DNA of 64,000 nucleotides. Origin: Syngnathus acus. Its lineage: Eukaryota > Chordata > Actinopteri > Syngnathiformes > Syngnathidae. The stretch covers positions 6,018,491 to 6,082,490 of the forward strand of contig NC_051092.1 of the NCBI RefSeq assembly GCF_901709675.1, written 5' to 3'. Positions 32,286 through 44,016 of the stretch are shown here, piece after piece. Below the pieces are notes generated by a model. The model was not told the DNA's origin. It made no database searches and saw only the letters and a program-made list of their open reading frames with translations. Position 1 is the first letter of the stretch, and every line of letters starts with the position of its first letter. The position numbers and the translations under genes are program-made.

Positions 32286-33999
32286 CAATTTTGTCCCCCC
32301 ACAATGACTTTATCATATTTCATTCAACATGGCTGAACACTGTTGCAATGTGGCCCACAATACCAATCAATGAGGAGACTGATTTTTAAAGTCTAATTTA
32401 TGTGGTGTAACCTAGTCATGTCAGGGTTTAGAATATTGCAATTTAGACAAGATTTTTGGAGAGACTCTCAAAGAATGCCCCCACCCCGCCCAAAAAAACC
32501 CATTGACAGCATCTTGTTTCTATTACATTTGCATAAATAAATTCTGTTTTAGATATGGTACATTGAAACAAATCAGGTGTGGTAACTCTAGGAAGTGCAC
32601 TACCTGTATAAAACTGGCCTGAGACTTACCTTAAAAATTACTAGTGCAATGAGTTACTCTTGGTGGCCAAAGAAATTTCTTAGAATTCTCTCTTCCTTTC
32701 AAATATGGTAGGCTGATTGACACTCCAAATTGTCTGTCGGTGAGTGTGGATGGTTTGTGTCTCTGTTCCCTGGAATCTGCTGGCAACCAATTCAGGGTGA
32801 GCCCCACCTACTGCCCAAAGTTAGTTGAAATAGGCTATTGCATGCCTGCGCCGCTCGTGAGGATAAGGCGGTCCAGATAACGGAAGGGTTTTCTTTTATA
32901 TGAAACATTTACAATTACATGAGATCAAATTGTATGGTTAGGTTTATGGATTTGGGGTTCCAATCTTTGCCGATTGTCACCAAAAGTGTATTTTCGGCAC
33001 TTAATAGAGGGAAAAACATATGGGGGCAAAGGTTAATTCATTGTATGTATTCTGATTTTTCTTTTAGATTGAGATTAAGATGCACCCTCCATACCAGTTG
33101 GTAGCAGTAATGCACAATTAGGTTTGCCAGCTGCCAAATAAAAACGAATGAACACACACACCGATTTGGAGAGAGTTTGACCGACTTGTCAAACTGACCC
33201 AAGTTAGTGGGTCAGTCCCAGCAGTTTTAGGGGTATGTATCCTTTTTTTTTAATATATGCTTTTGGGGAGGATTACTGCTATAAACATACTTAATGTTTT
33301 TATGTACTGCATTAAATGACTTAATCAACACTACTCATCTAATGTTGACTCGAAACCTTTACACTGTGGAATTTTGTGGTGGCACACTGCATTTGCTGAC
33401 ATCCTCCTGGGGGGGGGGGGTCAAACAATTTGTTGCTGATGTTCCCTACTTAAGATTCAATTTGTGAGGGGAATATTCCCCCTTTAACTCATTCTAAATA
33501 GTGTCCTCTTGTATAACCGAAGAACTGATATGCACTCATAGTGGCTTCTGCTTACGGGATTCAGCATAAGCAGAGCATCTTAGAAGCTGGTGATGTCATG
33601 CCTTGTGATGATTGGTCGCTGAGGACTTTCTCTCCTCCCCCTTTGCCTTCTTTCAACCGTCCATCCTCACTGCATCTACTACATCATCCACCCACTCCTC
33701 TCTCCATCTCCCATCTGACTGCCATCTCTCCCTGTCTCGTCACTGCTTTGCTCCTGCCGGGAAGATGATGTCGATGATGTTGTGACAATGAGCCTGGCCA
33801 ATGATCAAGCATGAAGGGAATGCAAGGGGTGTGTCCACTGTCTAGCTTGGGGCTGATTCAGGAGTCAGAGAAGGGAGACGGAGAGAAGCAGGGAGGTAGA
33901 GAAGACGGAGAATATACACCGGCTTAAAAAAGGGGAGACGAGGAGGAGGAGGGTGGGTGGAGGCTGTCACCGCTCCACGGCGGAGCAGTCTGTGCTGTC
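32286..33999. other. Intergenic and probable mapk8ip1 5' region
   Basis: Holds a SINE fragment (about 32700-32890) and a poly-G run at 33411-33420. A purine-rich block at 33860-33960 just before the first mapk8ip1 coding exon is probably 5' UTR. A 75-codon open frame at 33541-33768 has no splice or domain support. Confidence 0.45.
32700..32890 (+). repeat. Common fish SINE body, partial
   Basis: Carries GGTAGGCTGATTGACACTCC, CTGGCAACCAATTCAGGGTG and CTCGTGAGGATAAGGCGGTC in the order found in other copies of this widespread element. Confidence 0.6.
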
Positions 34000-36900
34000 A
34001 TGGACAAATATCGACCAAAGAGGCCCACCACGCTAGCTCTAATGCCACAGCGACCACAAGCCGGCACCCAGGTAGGGATTAGGGATGGCTCCACCCTTGT
34101 TATTTTTATCTCTTTCAAATGAGTTTGTGTGTGCGAGAGTATGGGTGGATCCTGTACTTAGCAGCAAGCATCATTAGCTCCACTCTGTGTGAATGTTTGT
34201 GTGTCATGTCATCATCATGATACAGCATCGGCTGTGTGTTTGAGTCCGTCTTTGCGGTCAAGCACCGTTTCTGGAAAAATATGAAGAATTTACATGCAGT
34301 GCTCATTTAATGGGCAGTGGATGTGGTTTTTGTCTGTTGATAATTGTGCCAAATTCACACAATTAGAAATGTATCAAATTGCAGGTCAGTGCAAATAAAT
34401 GCTTGGTTTAACTCTGGATATGCGGATTTAATATCTTCAACAGAAATACGATGTACAGTATATTACAAGACATGCATACGAGCAAAGCTTAGATGACTCA
34501 TCATTTCACAAAGAATATTCAAACAAGTTTAGCATTTTTTCAGTGTTAGTAGGCCAGACCATGAAGGAGCAGTATGCCTTTAAATGAGCTGCATCCTGTT
34601 TACAGTGTGAGTTCCTATCAGAGTGGAGTCATCTCATCGCAGCATCCCTTTATCATCAGCTTTCAAATTGCTTAATAAAAAAGTTCAGGACTTCATGCAC
34701 GACTAGTCATAGAGAGACTATGACTTGTTTAGATCATGTACAGAATGTCTCTGTAATCGTAAGGACGAGCCTTTTGTCCAGAGGGGCCTAAACCTGACAC
34801 ATTTGATCGACTTTTAAAAAATATATTGAAATATATATTTTATTATCAGTGATACAATAGATGGCTAAAAATGTGTTGCATGTTAAACGTGACATTGTCT
34901 TTCTTTCAGCCTACGACAGTAACATTATTATTTTCACCGCAGATTGAAATGGAAACTGAAAGTACATAAATCTGTAGGTGGAGTCTTTTTATATATATAT
35001 ATATATATATTATTTATATTTATATATAAAGTCAAAAAAGTCTGAAAAAATAAAGGTCCTTGAACTGATTAGTCCACAAGGACATATGGTATTGCCAATT
35101 AGATATAGTAACACTACTGATATTATTTGTGACAGAAAGAGAATTGAATAAAATAGTAATGTCGTACAGCTGCAGGACAGCAGACTTTCAAAGTAAAGTC
35201 CTAGAAAAACAATATGCTTTGAAAATGGAAGCTAGGAGAGTGCAGTGGAACTGTTTTGACCCCTGCTATTTTCAGCATCTTGGATTGGATGTCTTCACTG
35301 GGGGTTGATATCATTCAAAATCAATAATGTTTTTGCATTGACATGTAATGAACAATAATCCTGCAATATTATTTCGTGAAGGATTTGACCTTGGCTGTAG
35401 GAAAAATACAATACCAGATTTTTTTTACTCCTGCTCTTTCTCATCATCTGTCCCAAGGACACCATTAACAACAATTCTCTTGGGGAAAAGGAGAGCTGGA
35501 AGGAGTCCCGATCTTCATCCCCACACATTAAAGGTATGGACACTAGGGGCCCAGACACACAAAAATCTGGGTGGAAAGCAGGTTCCTCCGATCTGTAACC
35601 ACCCCAGCCATCTTTTACATCATTCACCCTTGGAGGTCTGCATGCAGTTCCTTATAAATGTACTTTGCACACTTCAATCTTCTGCATGGACTTCAGAGAA
35701 TTGATTTCTGCTTCTGCAAAAAAAGATGATGTTTACTTTGTCAACTTTGATACAATCATCATACATTAGTTTATTAACAGTGCAAGTTAGCAAACTTGGA
35801 AATGATCATGATCTCTGTCCCAAAAATATAAAGTATGTGTGTACGGATTTTACAGACCTCCCCGAATTTCCACATCAGGTTGCCGAATGAATAATCCGAT
35901 GCTTGTCTTTGTGTTGTAAGGGGATAAAACACAACCCGATAGCCAATCGAAAGCAGAGGACAAAGTCCGACCCCGCACCCGCCGCCCAGCCCCTAAACCT
36001 CCAACTGCCAATGGGGCCAACAGTAGAGGCAGCACTCAAGCTGCAGCTGGTGACACGCGGGCTCGGCCACGAGACAAACAGCCGCTCGGAGCCACACACG
36101 CTCAGTCCTTGAGCGTGCCTCGGAGCCAACGGAGAGGTGGTGCAGCGGGGCCAGGTAGAGGAAGAGGGGGAGGGCGGGGAGCAGGTGGGATGAGAGAGAG
36201 AAGCTTGGGGGACATCAGAGGGAAGGATGGAGTGACATCAGGGAGAGAAGAACGAAGAGGTGGAAGACTGTGTGATGAGTCCAAGGGCAAGGAGAAAGAG
36301 AAAACCATACATCAAAGAGCAAAAGAAGGAAATGGACTGAAAAGCTCCGGCTCAGTTGGGAGTGGGAAACTATGCACCAAAAAGGAAAACCTGACTGGAC
36401 GGGGGAAGCCCAACAACTCGCTCCCAAACCAGGTTTACTTGACGGCCATGGTGGTCCCACGCACACCCGTAGCACCAAGAAAAGAGGACAAGACCCAGGT
36501 CCAAGGTAAGAAATCACCCGTGGCCTCAAATTGAGGATTGGCTCTGTTGATGTGTCCGTTTGCGTGACTCTTGATCATGCAACATTGCTGACCGTTTCGA
36601 CTTCAAGACAGTTCCAGCTGAATAATAATTATGTAATCAATATAACGAAAATGAGTATTGCAAGAAATTTACCTTTCAATGTTATGATTTCTTTTTTACC
36701 TTTAATATTAATCAAATATTTTATATTTTTATATTTTATTTTGTAATTTTATAATTACAAGACAGGGACCAACCAATTTAGAGCCCCAAACTCATACTCT
36801 CCTTCTCCTGCCTCCCCTCAAAGTTCTGCCAAGTGTTCATATGGACATTCTTAAATTTAGACATGGTTAGATGATGGACTATACGTGTCAGTGTCAACCT

Positions 36901-39900
36901 TAGAAATAAAAAACAATGTACAGATTGGGTTCAGCACGCTGCAGCTATTCCAGGTCTCGCTGTCTTTGCCCACATGAGCATAAAAGTCCCACAAGGGAGA
37001 ACTTCTGAAAAGAAATTCAAAACTTTGAAAAATAAACGACTGATCAGAATGGATGTGCTTTTAAATTATAACCTTTGTTGATCTTTGCGTGTTTTCTTAG
37101 GCCAAAACCATGACAGGAAAAGTCAAAATACCACTGGCCGTTCCCAGTCTAGCAGAGAGGTGGTTTCCAACAGAATGTCCCTCAGCTCAGACACAGAGGG
37201 ACCTCCACCTGAACATCCCCATTTATCGCATCGAGCAAACCCTGACATCCGGGAAGAAGAAGGGCAGGGTAAATCTTCCACCCGGAAAGCTCATCAAAGT
37301 ACAAAATCCTGCCCTGAAAGTGATTCAAAATCTGCGAAGGTCCAGTCAGAAGCCAAGCCAGTGCATGGAAAGGATGATAATGTGAATGGGGCTGAGAGCA
37401 CCAAATCAGCCTCTCAAGGAGCTCTGGTAGGCGCACAAAATGTACCAAAGAGCGAAGCATCTGCAGTGTTAAATGAGGACGCTGCCAAAAACACCCTGGC
37501 AGTTGAGGAACACACTCTGGTTGGCGTCAAGGATTGCGTGAACACTAAGAGTGGACACAATGATGACAGTGATGCAGAGACGGTCTATCAGTCAGCCAAT
37601 GAGGAGGAAGATCCTGAGTATGAGGAGGAGAGGAAAAGGAAAGAAGAAGAAGCAAGGAAGGAAGGTGAGACATGTCGGTTTTGAGGTTTGCCGTTCAAAT
37701 TTCTGTTCTTTCCATGATTGTGGGGAATACTTGGCGTACTGTGACGCATGCATGTTCATTTCATTGACATGTTAATTGCGACATTCGCACCTGAAGTCAG
37801 CTGCGATGGGCTCCAGTTCACCTCTTAACCCAAATGAAGACAAGCAGTATCGAAAACGGATGAACGTTTTTATATTTTCAATCGAAACAAAAATCATTTT
37901 GAGCAGTGCCAGCCAAAGCAATGTAGCATAAAATAAAAATGGTTCTCATTGAGATTTATGTGATTGTGAAATTAAAAGACCAGACAAGTATTCATTAAGC
38001 GGATCGGATTTGTCGGTGTTTTCTGCTCCAAGGGCGGAGGAAAGAAGAAGAACTGAAAAGAAAGGAGGAGGAGAAGAGAAAGATGAAAGAAGAGGACTTG
38101 AGGAGGAGGCGGGAGGAGGAAGTGAAGAGGAGAAGAGAGGTGGTGGCGAGGGTCAGCAAGCACCCCAAAATAATAATGGCAACCAAAACATCAGACCAAG
38201 AGGAGTCAAATGCGGGGAGGGCAAGTGCCCCCAGAAGCAAGAAGTTCCTCAACCTGTTTTCTTCTGACAACTACAATTCCACTGGTTTGTTACCTCATGC
38301 ACTGTGGTCATTTTCAAATCCTGGATAAAACATAGCAACAACTAACAAGCCATAATTTGGTTTTCTTAGTGTTTCCGATTCAGACAAAGGTGATATTACT
38401 GTGCAACATTAAATATTTAAGAAACATGTTCAAGTTGAGTTCTTTTAACAATAATACACTTGGAAAGTGACCACGTGTATGATACATATTGATATTTTTT
38501 CAGGTGCTGGCTCATTTGGTGTGTTTTCTTGTATTCTGGATGGCGTGGAGCAACAGCAGAGTCACAGAGCGGTGTACAGGTTGACACGTTTCCATGTTAA
38601 CCTTCTCATCGATGTGTCATTCAAGACATTAGACTGAAATACTATGTTGCTCTTTATGAACGACTAGGTTTGTCCCCCGCCATTCTGATGAGCTGTACCT
38701 GGAAACAGATGACCCGGTCTTAATTCTCAAGCAGTCTGAGGATCTATGGTGTCAGGGTTACAACATGAGGACTGGAGCGACTGGAATCTTCCCTGCTTTT
38801 TATGCTGTCAGGCTAACCAGAAATACTAACAAAGGTGAATAAATCAATAAATATGACACTGTCCTCACCAAAGACTAAAATGACTTTGATGCAATCAGTT
38901 GAATAGTGGCCAATGGTTTTTACTGTCACCTCAGTGCTTGTCTGGGTTTCTCTTGGTATCGCAGCTTCCTCCCACAGTCCAAAAATATACAGCGTATGTA
39001 TAATATAAATGTCCCCAAAAAGTAAATACACTTAAATTATGAGGCTCTCTTACTCACAAATGTGACACACAGGCATGTTTTGTTGGACACAAATAGGCAT
39101 GTTTTGTTGAACACAAATCTTTTATAAACTAAATATATAAAAAACAAGATTTTCTTTCATCGTATCTCACTCTCTCAGGACAAAAAGATGGTTCCATAGA
39201 GCAGTTCCTGGTGCGATTCTTAGGTTCCGTTCAAGTCCCCATCCACAAAGGCAGTGATGTGCTGTGTGCAGCCATGCGCAAGGTAAACAAATATATCTCA
39301 AAGTCTAAGGGTCAAGATGGAAATAAAATTTGTATGGATTAATACTGTATGTAAATTAGGAGCAGTAATCTCAAAGCCACTGTGCGCTTGATTTGTTTGG
39401 ACGAACAATTTTTTTTTTTCCCCTCACCTTAGTGTTTGTAGGAATCATCAAAAATACAACTAAAGCCGTGATGATTTTATCAGCTGGGTGTCATTGGGTA
39501 TATATATATAAAAAAAAAATCCTAAATGTATTTTCTTCTGATCAGGTTAACTTTCTTTCAGAGGGAACGTTTGATTCAACATGGAACAGCACGAAAAAAA
39601 TTGGTCGAACTCGGGAAAACGTTTGCTGTCAAACCTACTGTACAAGTTTTCAAAACTGCAGAAAAATAAAAGGAATTTACCTCACAGTTCTAATACTTTT
39701 TCAAAGGGATTGTAAATAAAACATTGTCTTATTTCCACTATAAAACTGATTTCGATATATTTATTAGTATCTCTGCGTAGTTGCATTTCAGTTTATTAAG
39801 GAGAGTGAGAACAAAAAAAGAACAAGAAAATGTTACATTTGGTAGTTTGCATTGACAACGCTGCAGGTGGTATTAACTGATATGTCAACAGGTTGCATAT

Positions 39901-41004
39901 AACAGACGATTAGCAGGACAGCCTCCCTCGACCTGTGCGCTTGAAGTCAGCGTGAGGGGTGTGAAGATCAGCGTCCAGGACCAGTGTCACGCTGCTCACA
40001 GGGTACGTACAGCGTGACTTTTTTGCCATTCATATTCTTCATTTCTTTGTCTCTATTTCAGGGAGAGCAGTGTTTCCATTTCTTTCATTTGAAGAACATC
40101 TCATTCTGTGGCTGCCATCCAAATCATAGCAAGTAAGTGGAACTATTGAGGTCACCAATTTGGAATCGTCTCTTCAGCATGCTCACCGCACGTGACTCTA
40201 ATTATTTTACTCTAGGTACTTTGGTTTCATCACCAAACATCCTGACCAACAGCGCTTTGCCTGTCACGTAATGATGGCAGACACAACTTTACATCCTCTG
40301 GCCAAGTCAGTCGGGTAGGCCGGTTTTGTATTCTGTTTTTTCTTGCACATTATCCACTTTAGTTCTTAGCCCTTTGGGGTACGGTGTTGCAGTTTATTAA
40401 AAAAAAAGTACCGTATTTTCCGCACTATAAGGCGCACCGGATTATAAGGCGCACCTTCAATGAATGGCCCATTTTAAAACTTTGTCCATATATAAGGCGC
40501 ACCGGATTATAAGGCGCACCTTCAATGAATGGCCCATTTTAAAACTTTGTCCATATATAAGATATATACATTTGGCCCGTGGGCCGGACTTTGGACACGC
40601 CTGGCTCAATATTGGTCCATATATAAGGCGCACCTGATTATAAGGCGCACTGCCGGCTTTTGAGAAAATTGGAGGTTTTTAGGTGCGCTTTATAGTGCGG
40701 AAAATACGGTATTCAAAGATAAGATACTGATGTTACTCTTTTGTTTGCATAACTATAAAAACAAATCCAGTTTAAAAGTGCTTGCTCTTTTTGACAATCC
40801 AAAATGAATGACTGCAACATCATACATGTGTGTATTAATAAAAAGCAACTGTCATTGTGTTTGTGAATTCAATAAAGGTGTTTGTCGATTTTCTGTCACA
40901 TGTCTGAACTGCATTCCTTCATGTTTTGCAGGAAAGCCTTTCAGCAGTATTACAAGGAACACATTGGCTACTCTTGTCCCACCGAAGACATCTTCATTGA
41001 ATGA
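34000..41004 (+). CDS. mapk8ip1: JIP1-type JNK scaffold (MAPK8-interacting protein 1), divergent
   Basis: Exons: 34000-34071, about 35959-36505 (acceptor uncertain), 37101-37664, 38033-38284, 38504-38579, 38668-38834, 39179-39282, 39892-40002, 40062-40132, 40216-40314, 40932-41004. Phases agree and give about 711 residues. JIP1 tethers JNK-pathway kinases and binds kinesin light chain. The protein starts at the JNK-binding D-motif, [16 protein letters not shown], so the long N-terminus of mammalian JIP1 is missing or lies in unseen exons. Next come an Arg/Gly-rich stretch, an acidic DDSDAETVY block, a Glu/Arg/Lys helix-like run (about 374-437), KKFLNLF, an SH3 domain (about 488-548, with [16 protein letters not shown]), a PTB domain (about 565-705, with [18 protein letters not shown] and FGFITKHP), and the end CPTEDIFIE. 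Some residues look JIP2-like, but linkage to cry2 favours JIP1. The gene may be one of two teleost copies. Confidence 0.85.
34988..35030. repeat. TA microsatellite
   Basis: An alternating TA run with short TTTATA interruptions in the first mapk8ip1 intron. Confidence 0.85.
37785..37870 (+). repeat. SINE body fragment
   Basis: Carries CTGAAGTCAGCTGCGATGGG, then CTCCAG and GACAAGCAGTATCGAAAACG, ending in GGATGAACG. This is the 3' part of the common fish SINE, in a mapk8ip1 intron. Confidence 0.5.
38920..39000 (+). repeat. SINE body fragment
   Basis: TTCCTCCCACAGTCCAAAAA is the mid-body segment of the same SINE family. It lies in a mapk8ip1 intron. Confidence 0.4.
40411..40709. mobile_element. 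MITE with CCGTATTTTCCGC termini and TA target duplication
   Basis: The ends are inverted repeats (CCGTATTTTCCGCACTATAA and its complement at the right end), flanked by TA at 40409-40410 and 40710-40711. Inside, a 65-bp unit is exactly duplicated at 40426-40490 and 40491-40555. GGCGCACC motifs recur. No transposase frame is present, so it is non-autonomous. It lies in the last mapk8ip1 intron. Confidence 0.85.
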
Positions 41005-41074
41005 CACTTCTTTTTGCTTCAAGCAACAGTATGTTCTAAATATTATTGATGTGCATGTGTAATCCATCTAGATC

Positions 41075-41300
41075 AGGGGCTCCCAACCTTTTTGGATTCA
41101 AAATCTACTTTTCAAGCAGCCAACTGCCTGAGATGGATCAGTTCAATGTTAACACCACAAACTCCCACACACCATCTTTTCCAGCCTGCAGTGACTAACC
41201 ATACAACACTAGCCATAACTGACCCTAAGAGGAACAAAACGTAAAACCAGATAGAACACAGGTAGATCTCTGAGTTTGAAAAAAGTAAAATCAGAAAAAA
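41075..41300 (+). mobile_element. hAT-like element fragment
   Basis: Begins with CAGGGGCTCCCAACC, the terminal motif of many vertebrate hAT-type MITEs, followed by TTTTTGGATTCAAAATCTAC. The right end was not located. Confidence 0.4.
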
Positions 41301-41966
41301 AGTAGCTTATTAAAATATTTTTAAACAGATTTAAAATACCTTCATCATATGTTTCAAGTTTTCAATTAGCTATGGGGAATCAAAAATAAAAAACCTGGTT
41401 TTAAAAACAGTATAGCAGCTCCATTTTAAATCACCCCCAAACAAGATTTGAGAATTCATGCAGGTTATGCGCTACTGTGACTCTTTTCTTTCTGATAGGG
41501 TGCCCAAATTCAAAATATACTATAATAATGAAGTCCAGTTGGCTTGGAGGTAGTCTTGGTTTGTGGGGGGGAGGGATTACATCATAAACTGGACCACTTC
41601 AATGACCAATGTGAGACTGCTTGCATGTTTGATTCTTCTTGTCTGCATCCACATACAGGCAACAACTTTTGCCCGTATGTCACATAGCCATGTCTAGATG
41701 GAAGGTTGGACCTGATCATGTGAACTATCCAAAATTGTAACGTACAGCATACCTGCCCAGGACCACACATACTCAAAACATAATGTACTTTAGGAATAGG
41801 CCTGCAAGGTTAGAAAGACAATAAAATAATGTTTAAACGATCAATAGAGACTGTTTAGCGACCATAAAGGTGGACATGATTCAAATGATGATGATTCAAA
41901 TTTGACTCTTTAATCGTGTTTAAATACATATGAGTTCCTGCCACAATAGAAGCTCTACGCGCCACC

Positions 41967-42354
41967 TTAAAGGGGAAGTCAACCCCAAAATGTTCTTAAT
42001 AATATGTAGTATGAGCCCCCACTCGTCAAGACCTAGTGTTCCGATGAATGTTTTGTTTATGGAATATGAATTAAAGAGGCAAAATCCACTTGTTTTCATC
42101 CATCCCAGGGGGTATCCATTATGCCACTTGCTGTTGATTGAAAATGACATCACAAATGCCAGGTCTTAACCAATCACGGCTCAGCTTCAGAAAACTGGTG
42201 AGACATAATCGGTTGTGACCTGAGACCTGAATAAAAACAGGTGGATTATGTCCGTTTAAGTAATATTCCACAAACAAAACATTAATCAGAACACTGTGTT
42301 TTGACTAGTTGCACAGGAAAAATTATTACAAAGAAAATTTGACTTCCCCTTTAA
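41967..42354. mobile_element. MITE with AGGGGAAGTCAA inverted ends and TTAA duplication
   Basis: TTAAAGGGGAAGTCAA at the left and its complement TTGACTTCCCCTTTAA at the right define a 388-bp element. The TTAA target duplication suggests piggyBac-type mobilisation; that assignment is inference. Related pieces lie at 8750-9000 and 51740-51950. Confidence 0.7.
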
Positions 42355-43789
42355 ACTAATCCATTTAGAGTACATAGTGACTCTTGTTGAACAAAACTGT
42401 GTTCCTTTTGTTCCCATATTATATTTTTTTATATGATTATTTTTGTCTTTTGACTAAAATTACAGTTTGCCTTGCTGTAATAGTAGATACTACTTGAAAG
42501 CACACATTAGCAGTCGATCTTTGGTCATACTGCAATCCTAGATATAAATGAAGAGGGCATGAAGTGTGCATCTATCCTCAGCAAGATGCATCACTTTTCA
42601 ACATTGTTTTGAGTAAAGTCAGCTGTATGAACTCAAACTTCTCACAGTCCTTGTGCCTCTCCTGTCATCAAATTGTCATCTTTATTGACGCAGCACAGCC
42701 AAACAAGGGCTTCTTAATAACTTCCATTTGCTGTTTAAAAGCACTATAAAGTAGTGTATCATAAAGTAATGGCCCTGCTTTTTCTTTGCACATACTGTAT
42801 GAAAACAAAGTGTTTAAAAATAATACAAACGTGTCACTTTTTATCGTACAATCCCAAGACAATCTACTGTGGTTCAACAGTTCTGACATTGTTTGTTTTT
42901 TGCCCACCACAAAAGTAGTGTTCTGAGTAGGGGTTGCACAACTTACAGAAGAAAAAAAAATACATAATCTGAGATAATGCTTAAAAATGTGTCCTCCTTT
43001 TGGGCCCATCACAGCAGAACATTTTGGGAATTTGTCACGTTTGCAATAATGACTGACCTCTTCCTACAGCAGAATAATTTCCCAATCTCCTTCCACCATC
43101 ATTGTGAAAAAAAATGTCATGATCTTCTAGCCTGACTTTTTTATTGTTATTCGTACCCCTTTACTGGTTTTCCATCACTTCACAGAAGATACACATTCAG
43201 AAATAGAAGACAATGTTAATCAATTAAGCTCTTGAAGTCATCTAATTGAGAGCCCTCTTGCTGCAAGCAGCTCTGCTTTCTCCTCAAGCCAAAAACATGT
43301 GATTGGTGACCCATCTACGTCCAAACGACTCTGAGTAGTAAAGTTGACAAATGAATTGGTCTGTACAACCCCTATTCTTGACATGCAGTTTTTTGTAAGC
43401 ACTGTGTAGTGGCCTAGGTGTTCTGTGCAATTGAGTGTAATGTTCAACACCACCGCCTGTTGTCTTAGCAGTCAACATTATCCTCAGCCAGGGGCGCAGG
43501 TGGGATTTTGGAAGTGGGGGTATGGGGAGCAACTGAAGCTAAAATATTTGTTATTGTGACTAGTTTCCCAACGTTACAGAACAATTAACTGCCACAGCTG
43601 GGATAGTCTACTTGACTGCTTTTTGAGACAATGCTGTGATTTCATCATTTTTCTCTTATTCTGAACACTAAAACCGGCTACCTGTTCCCAGTAACTCCCC
43701 CTCCACAACCCCTTGCATGGTAAAAAAAAAAGGGTGTCACTAAGAACGAAAACAGAAATTTAAGTACATTTTACTACGGATAGAATTGA

Positions 43790-44016
43790 TCCGGGTACTC
43801 TGGTTTGTTTTCACATTTCCAAAACATGCATGGTAGACCGATTGAGCATTCCAAATTGCCCGTAAGTGTGACTGTGAGTGCGGATGATTGTTTGTCTTTG
43901 TGTGCCCTGCGATTGTGACCGTTGTCATCCTTGGTTCGGAAGATGGATGGATGGATGGATGGATGGATGGATGGATGGATGGATGGATGGATGGATGGAT
44001 GGATGGATGGATGGAT
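43790..44016 (+). repeat. SINE with a long GGAT tail array
   Basis: The body segments GGTACTCTGGTTTGTTTTCA, CAAATTGCCCGTAAGTGTGA and GTGTGCCCTGCGATTGTGAC lead into an uninterrupted GGAT array from about 43942 to 44016. This is the usual 3' end of the fish SINE family seen elsewhere in the window. Confidence 0.7.

Noticed and set aside
33541-33768. 75-codon open frame before mapk8ip1
   Set aside because: Pro/Ser/His low complexity; not in frame with the first mapk8ip1 exon and no donor links it.
36102-36529. Long minus-strand frames opposite mapk8ip1 exon 2
   Set aside because: Shadows of the purine-rich coding exon; the plus frame continues in phase to the next exon.
38010-38267. 85-codon frame rich in Glu/Gly in the mapk8ip1 exon
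   Set aside because: It is an out-of-frame shadow of the charged exon 38033-38284.
43942-44016. Regular short repeats that could suggest a CRISPR-like array
   Set aside because: Simple 4-bp microsatellite with no spacers, in a vertebrate genome.
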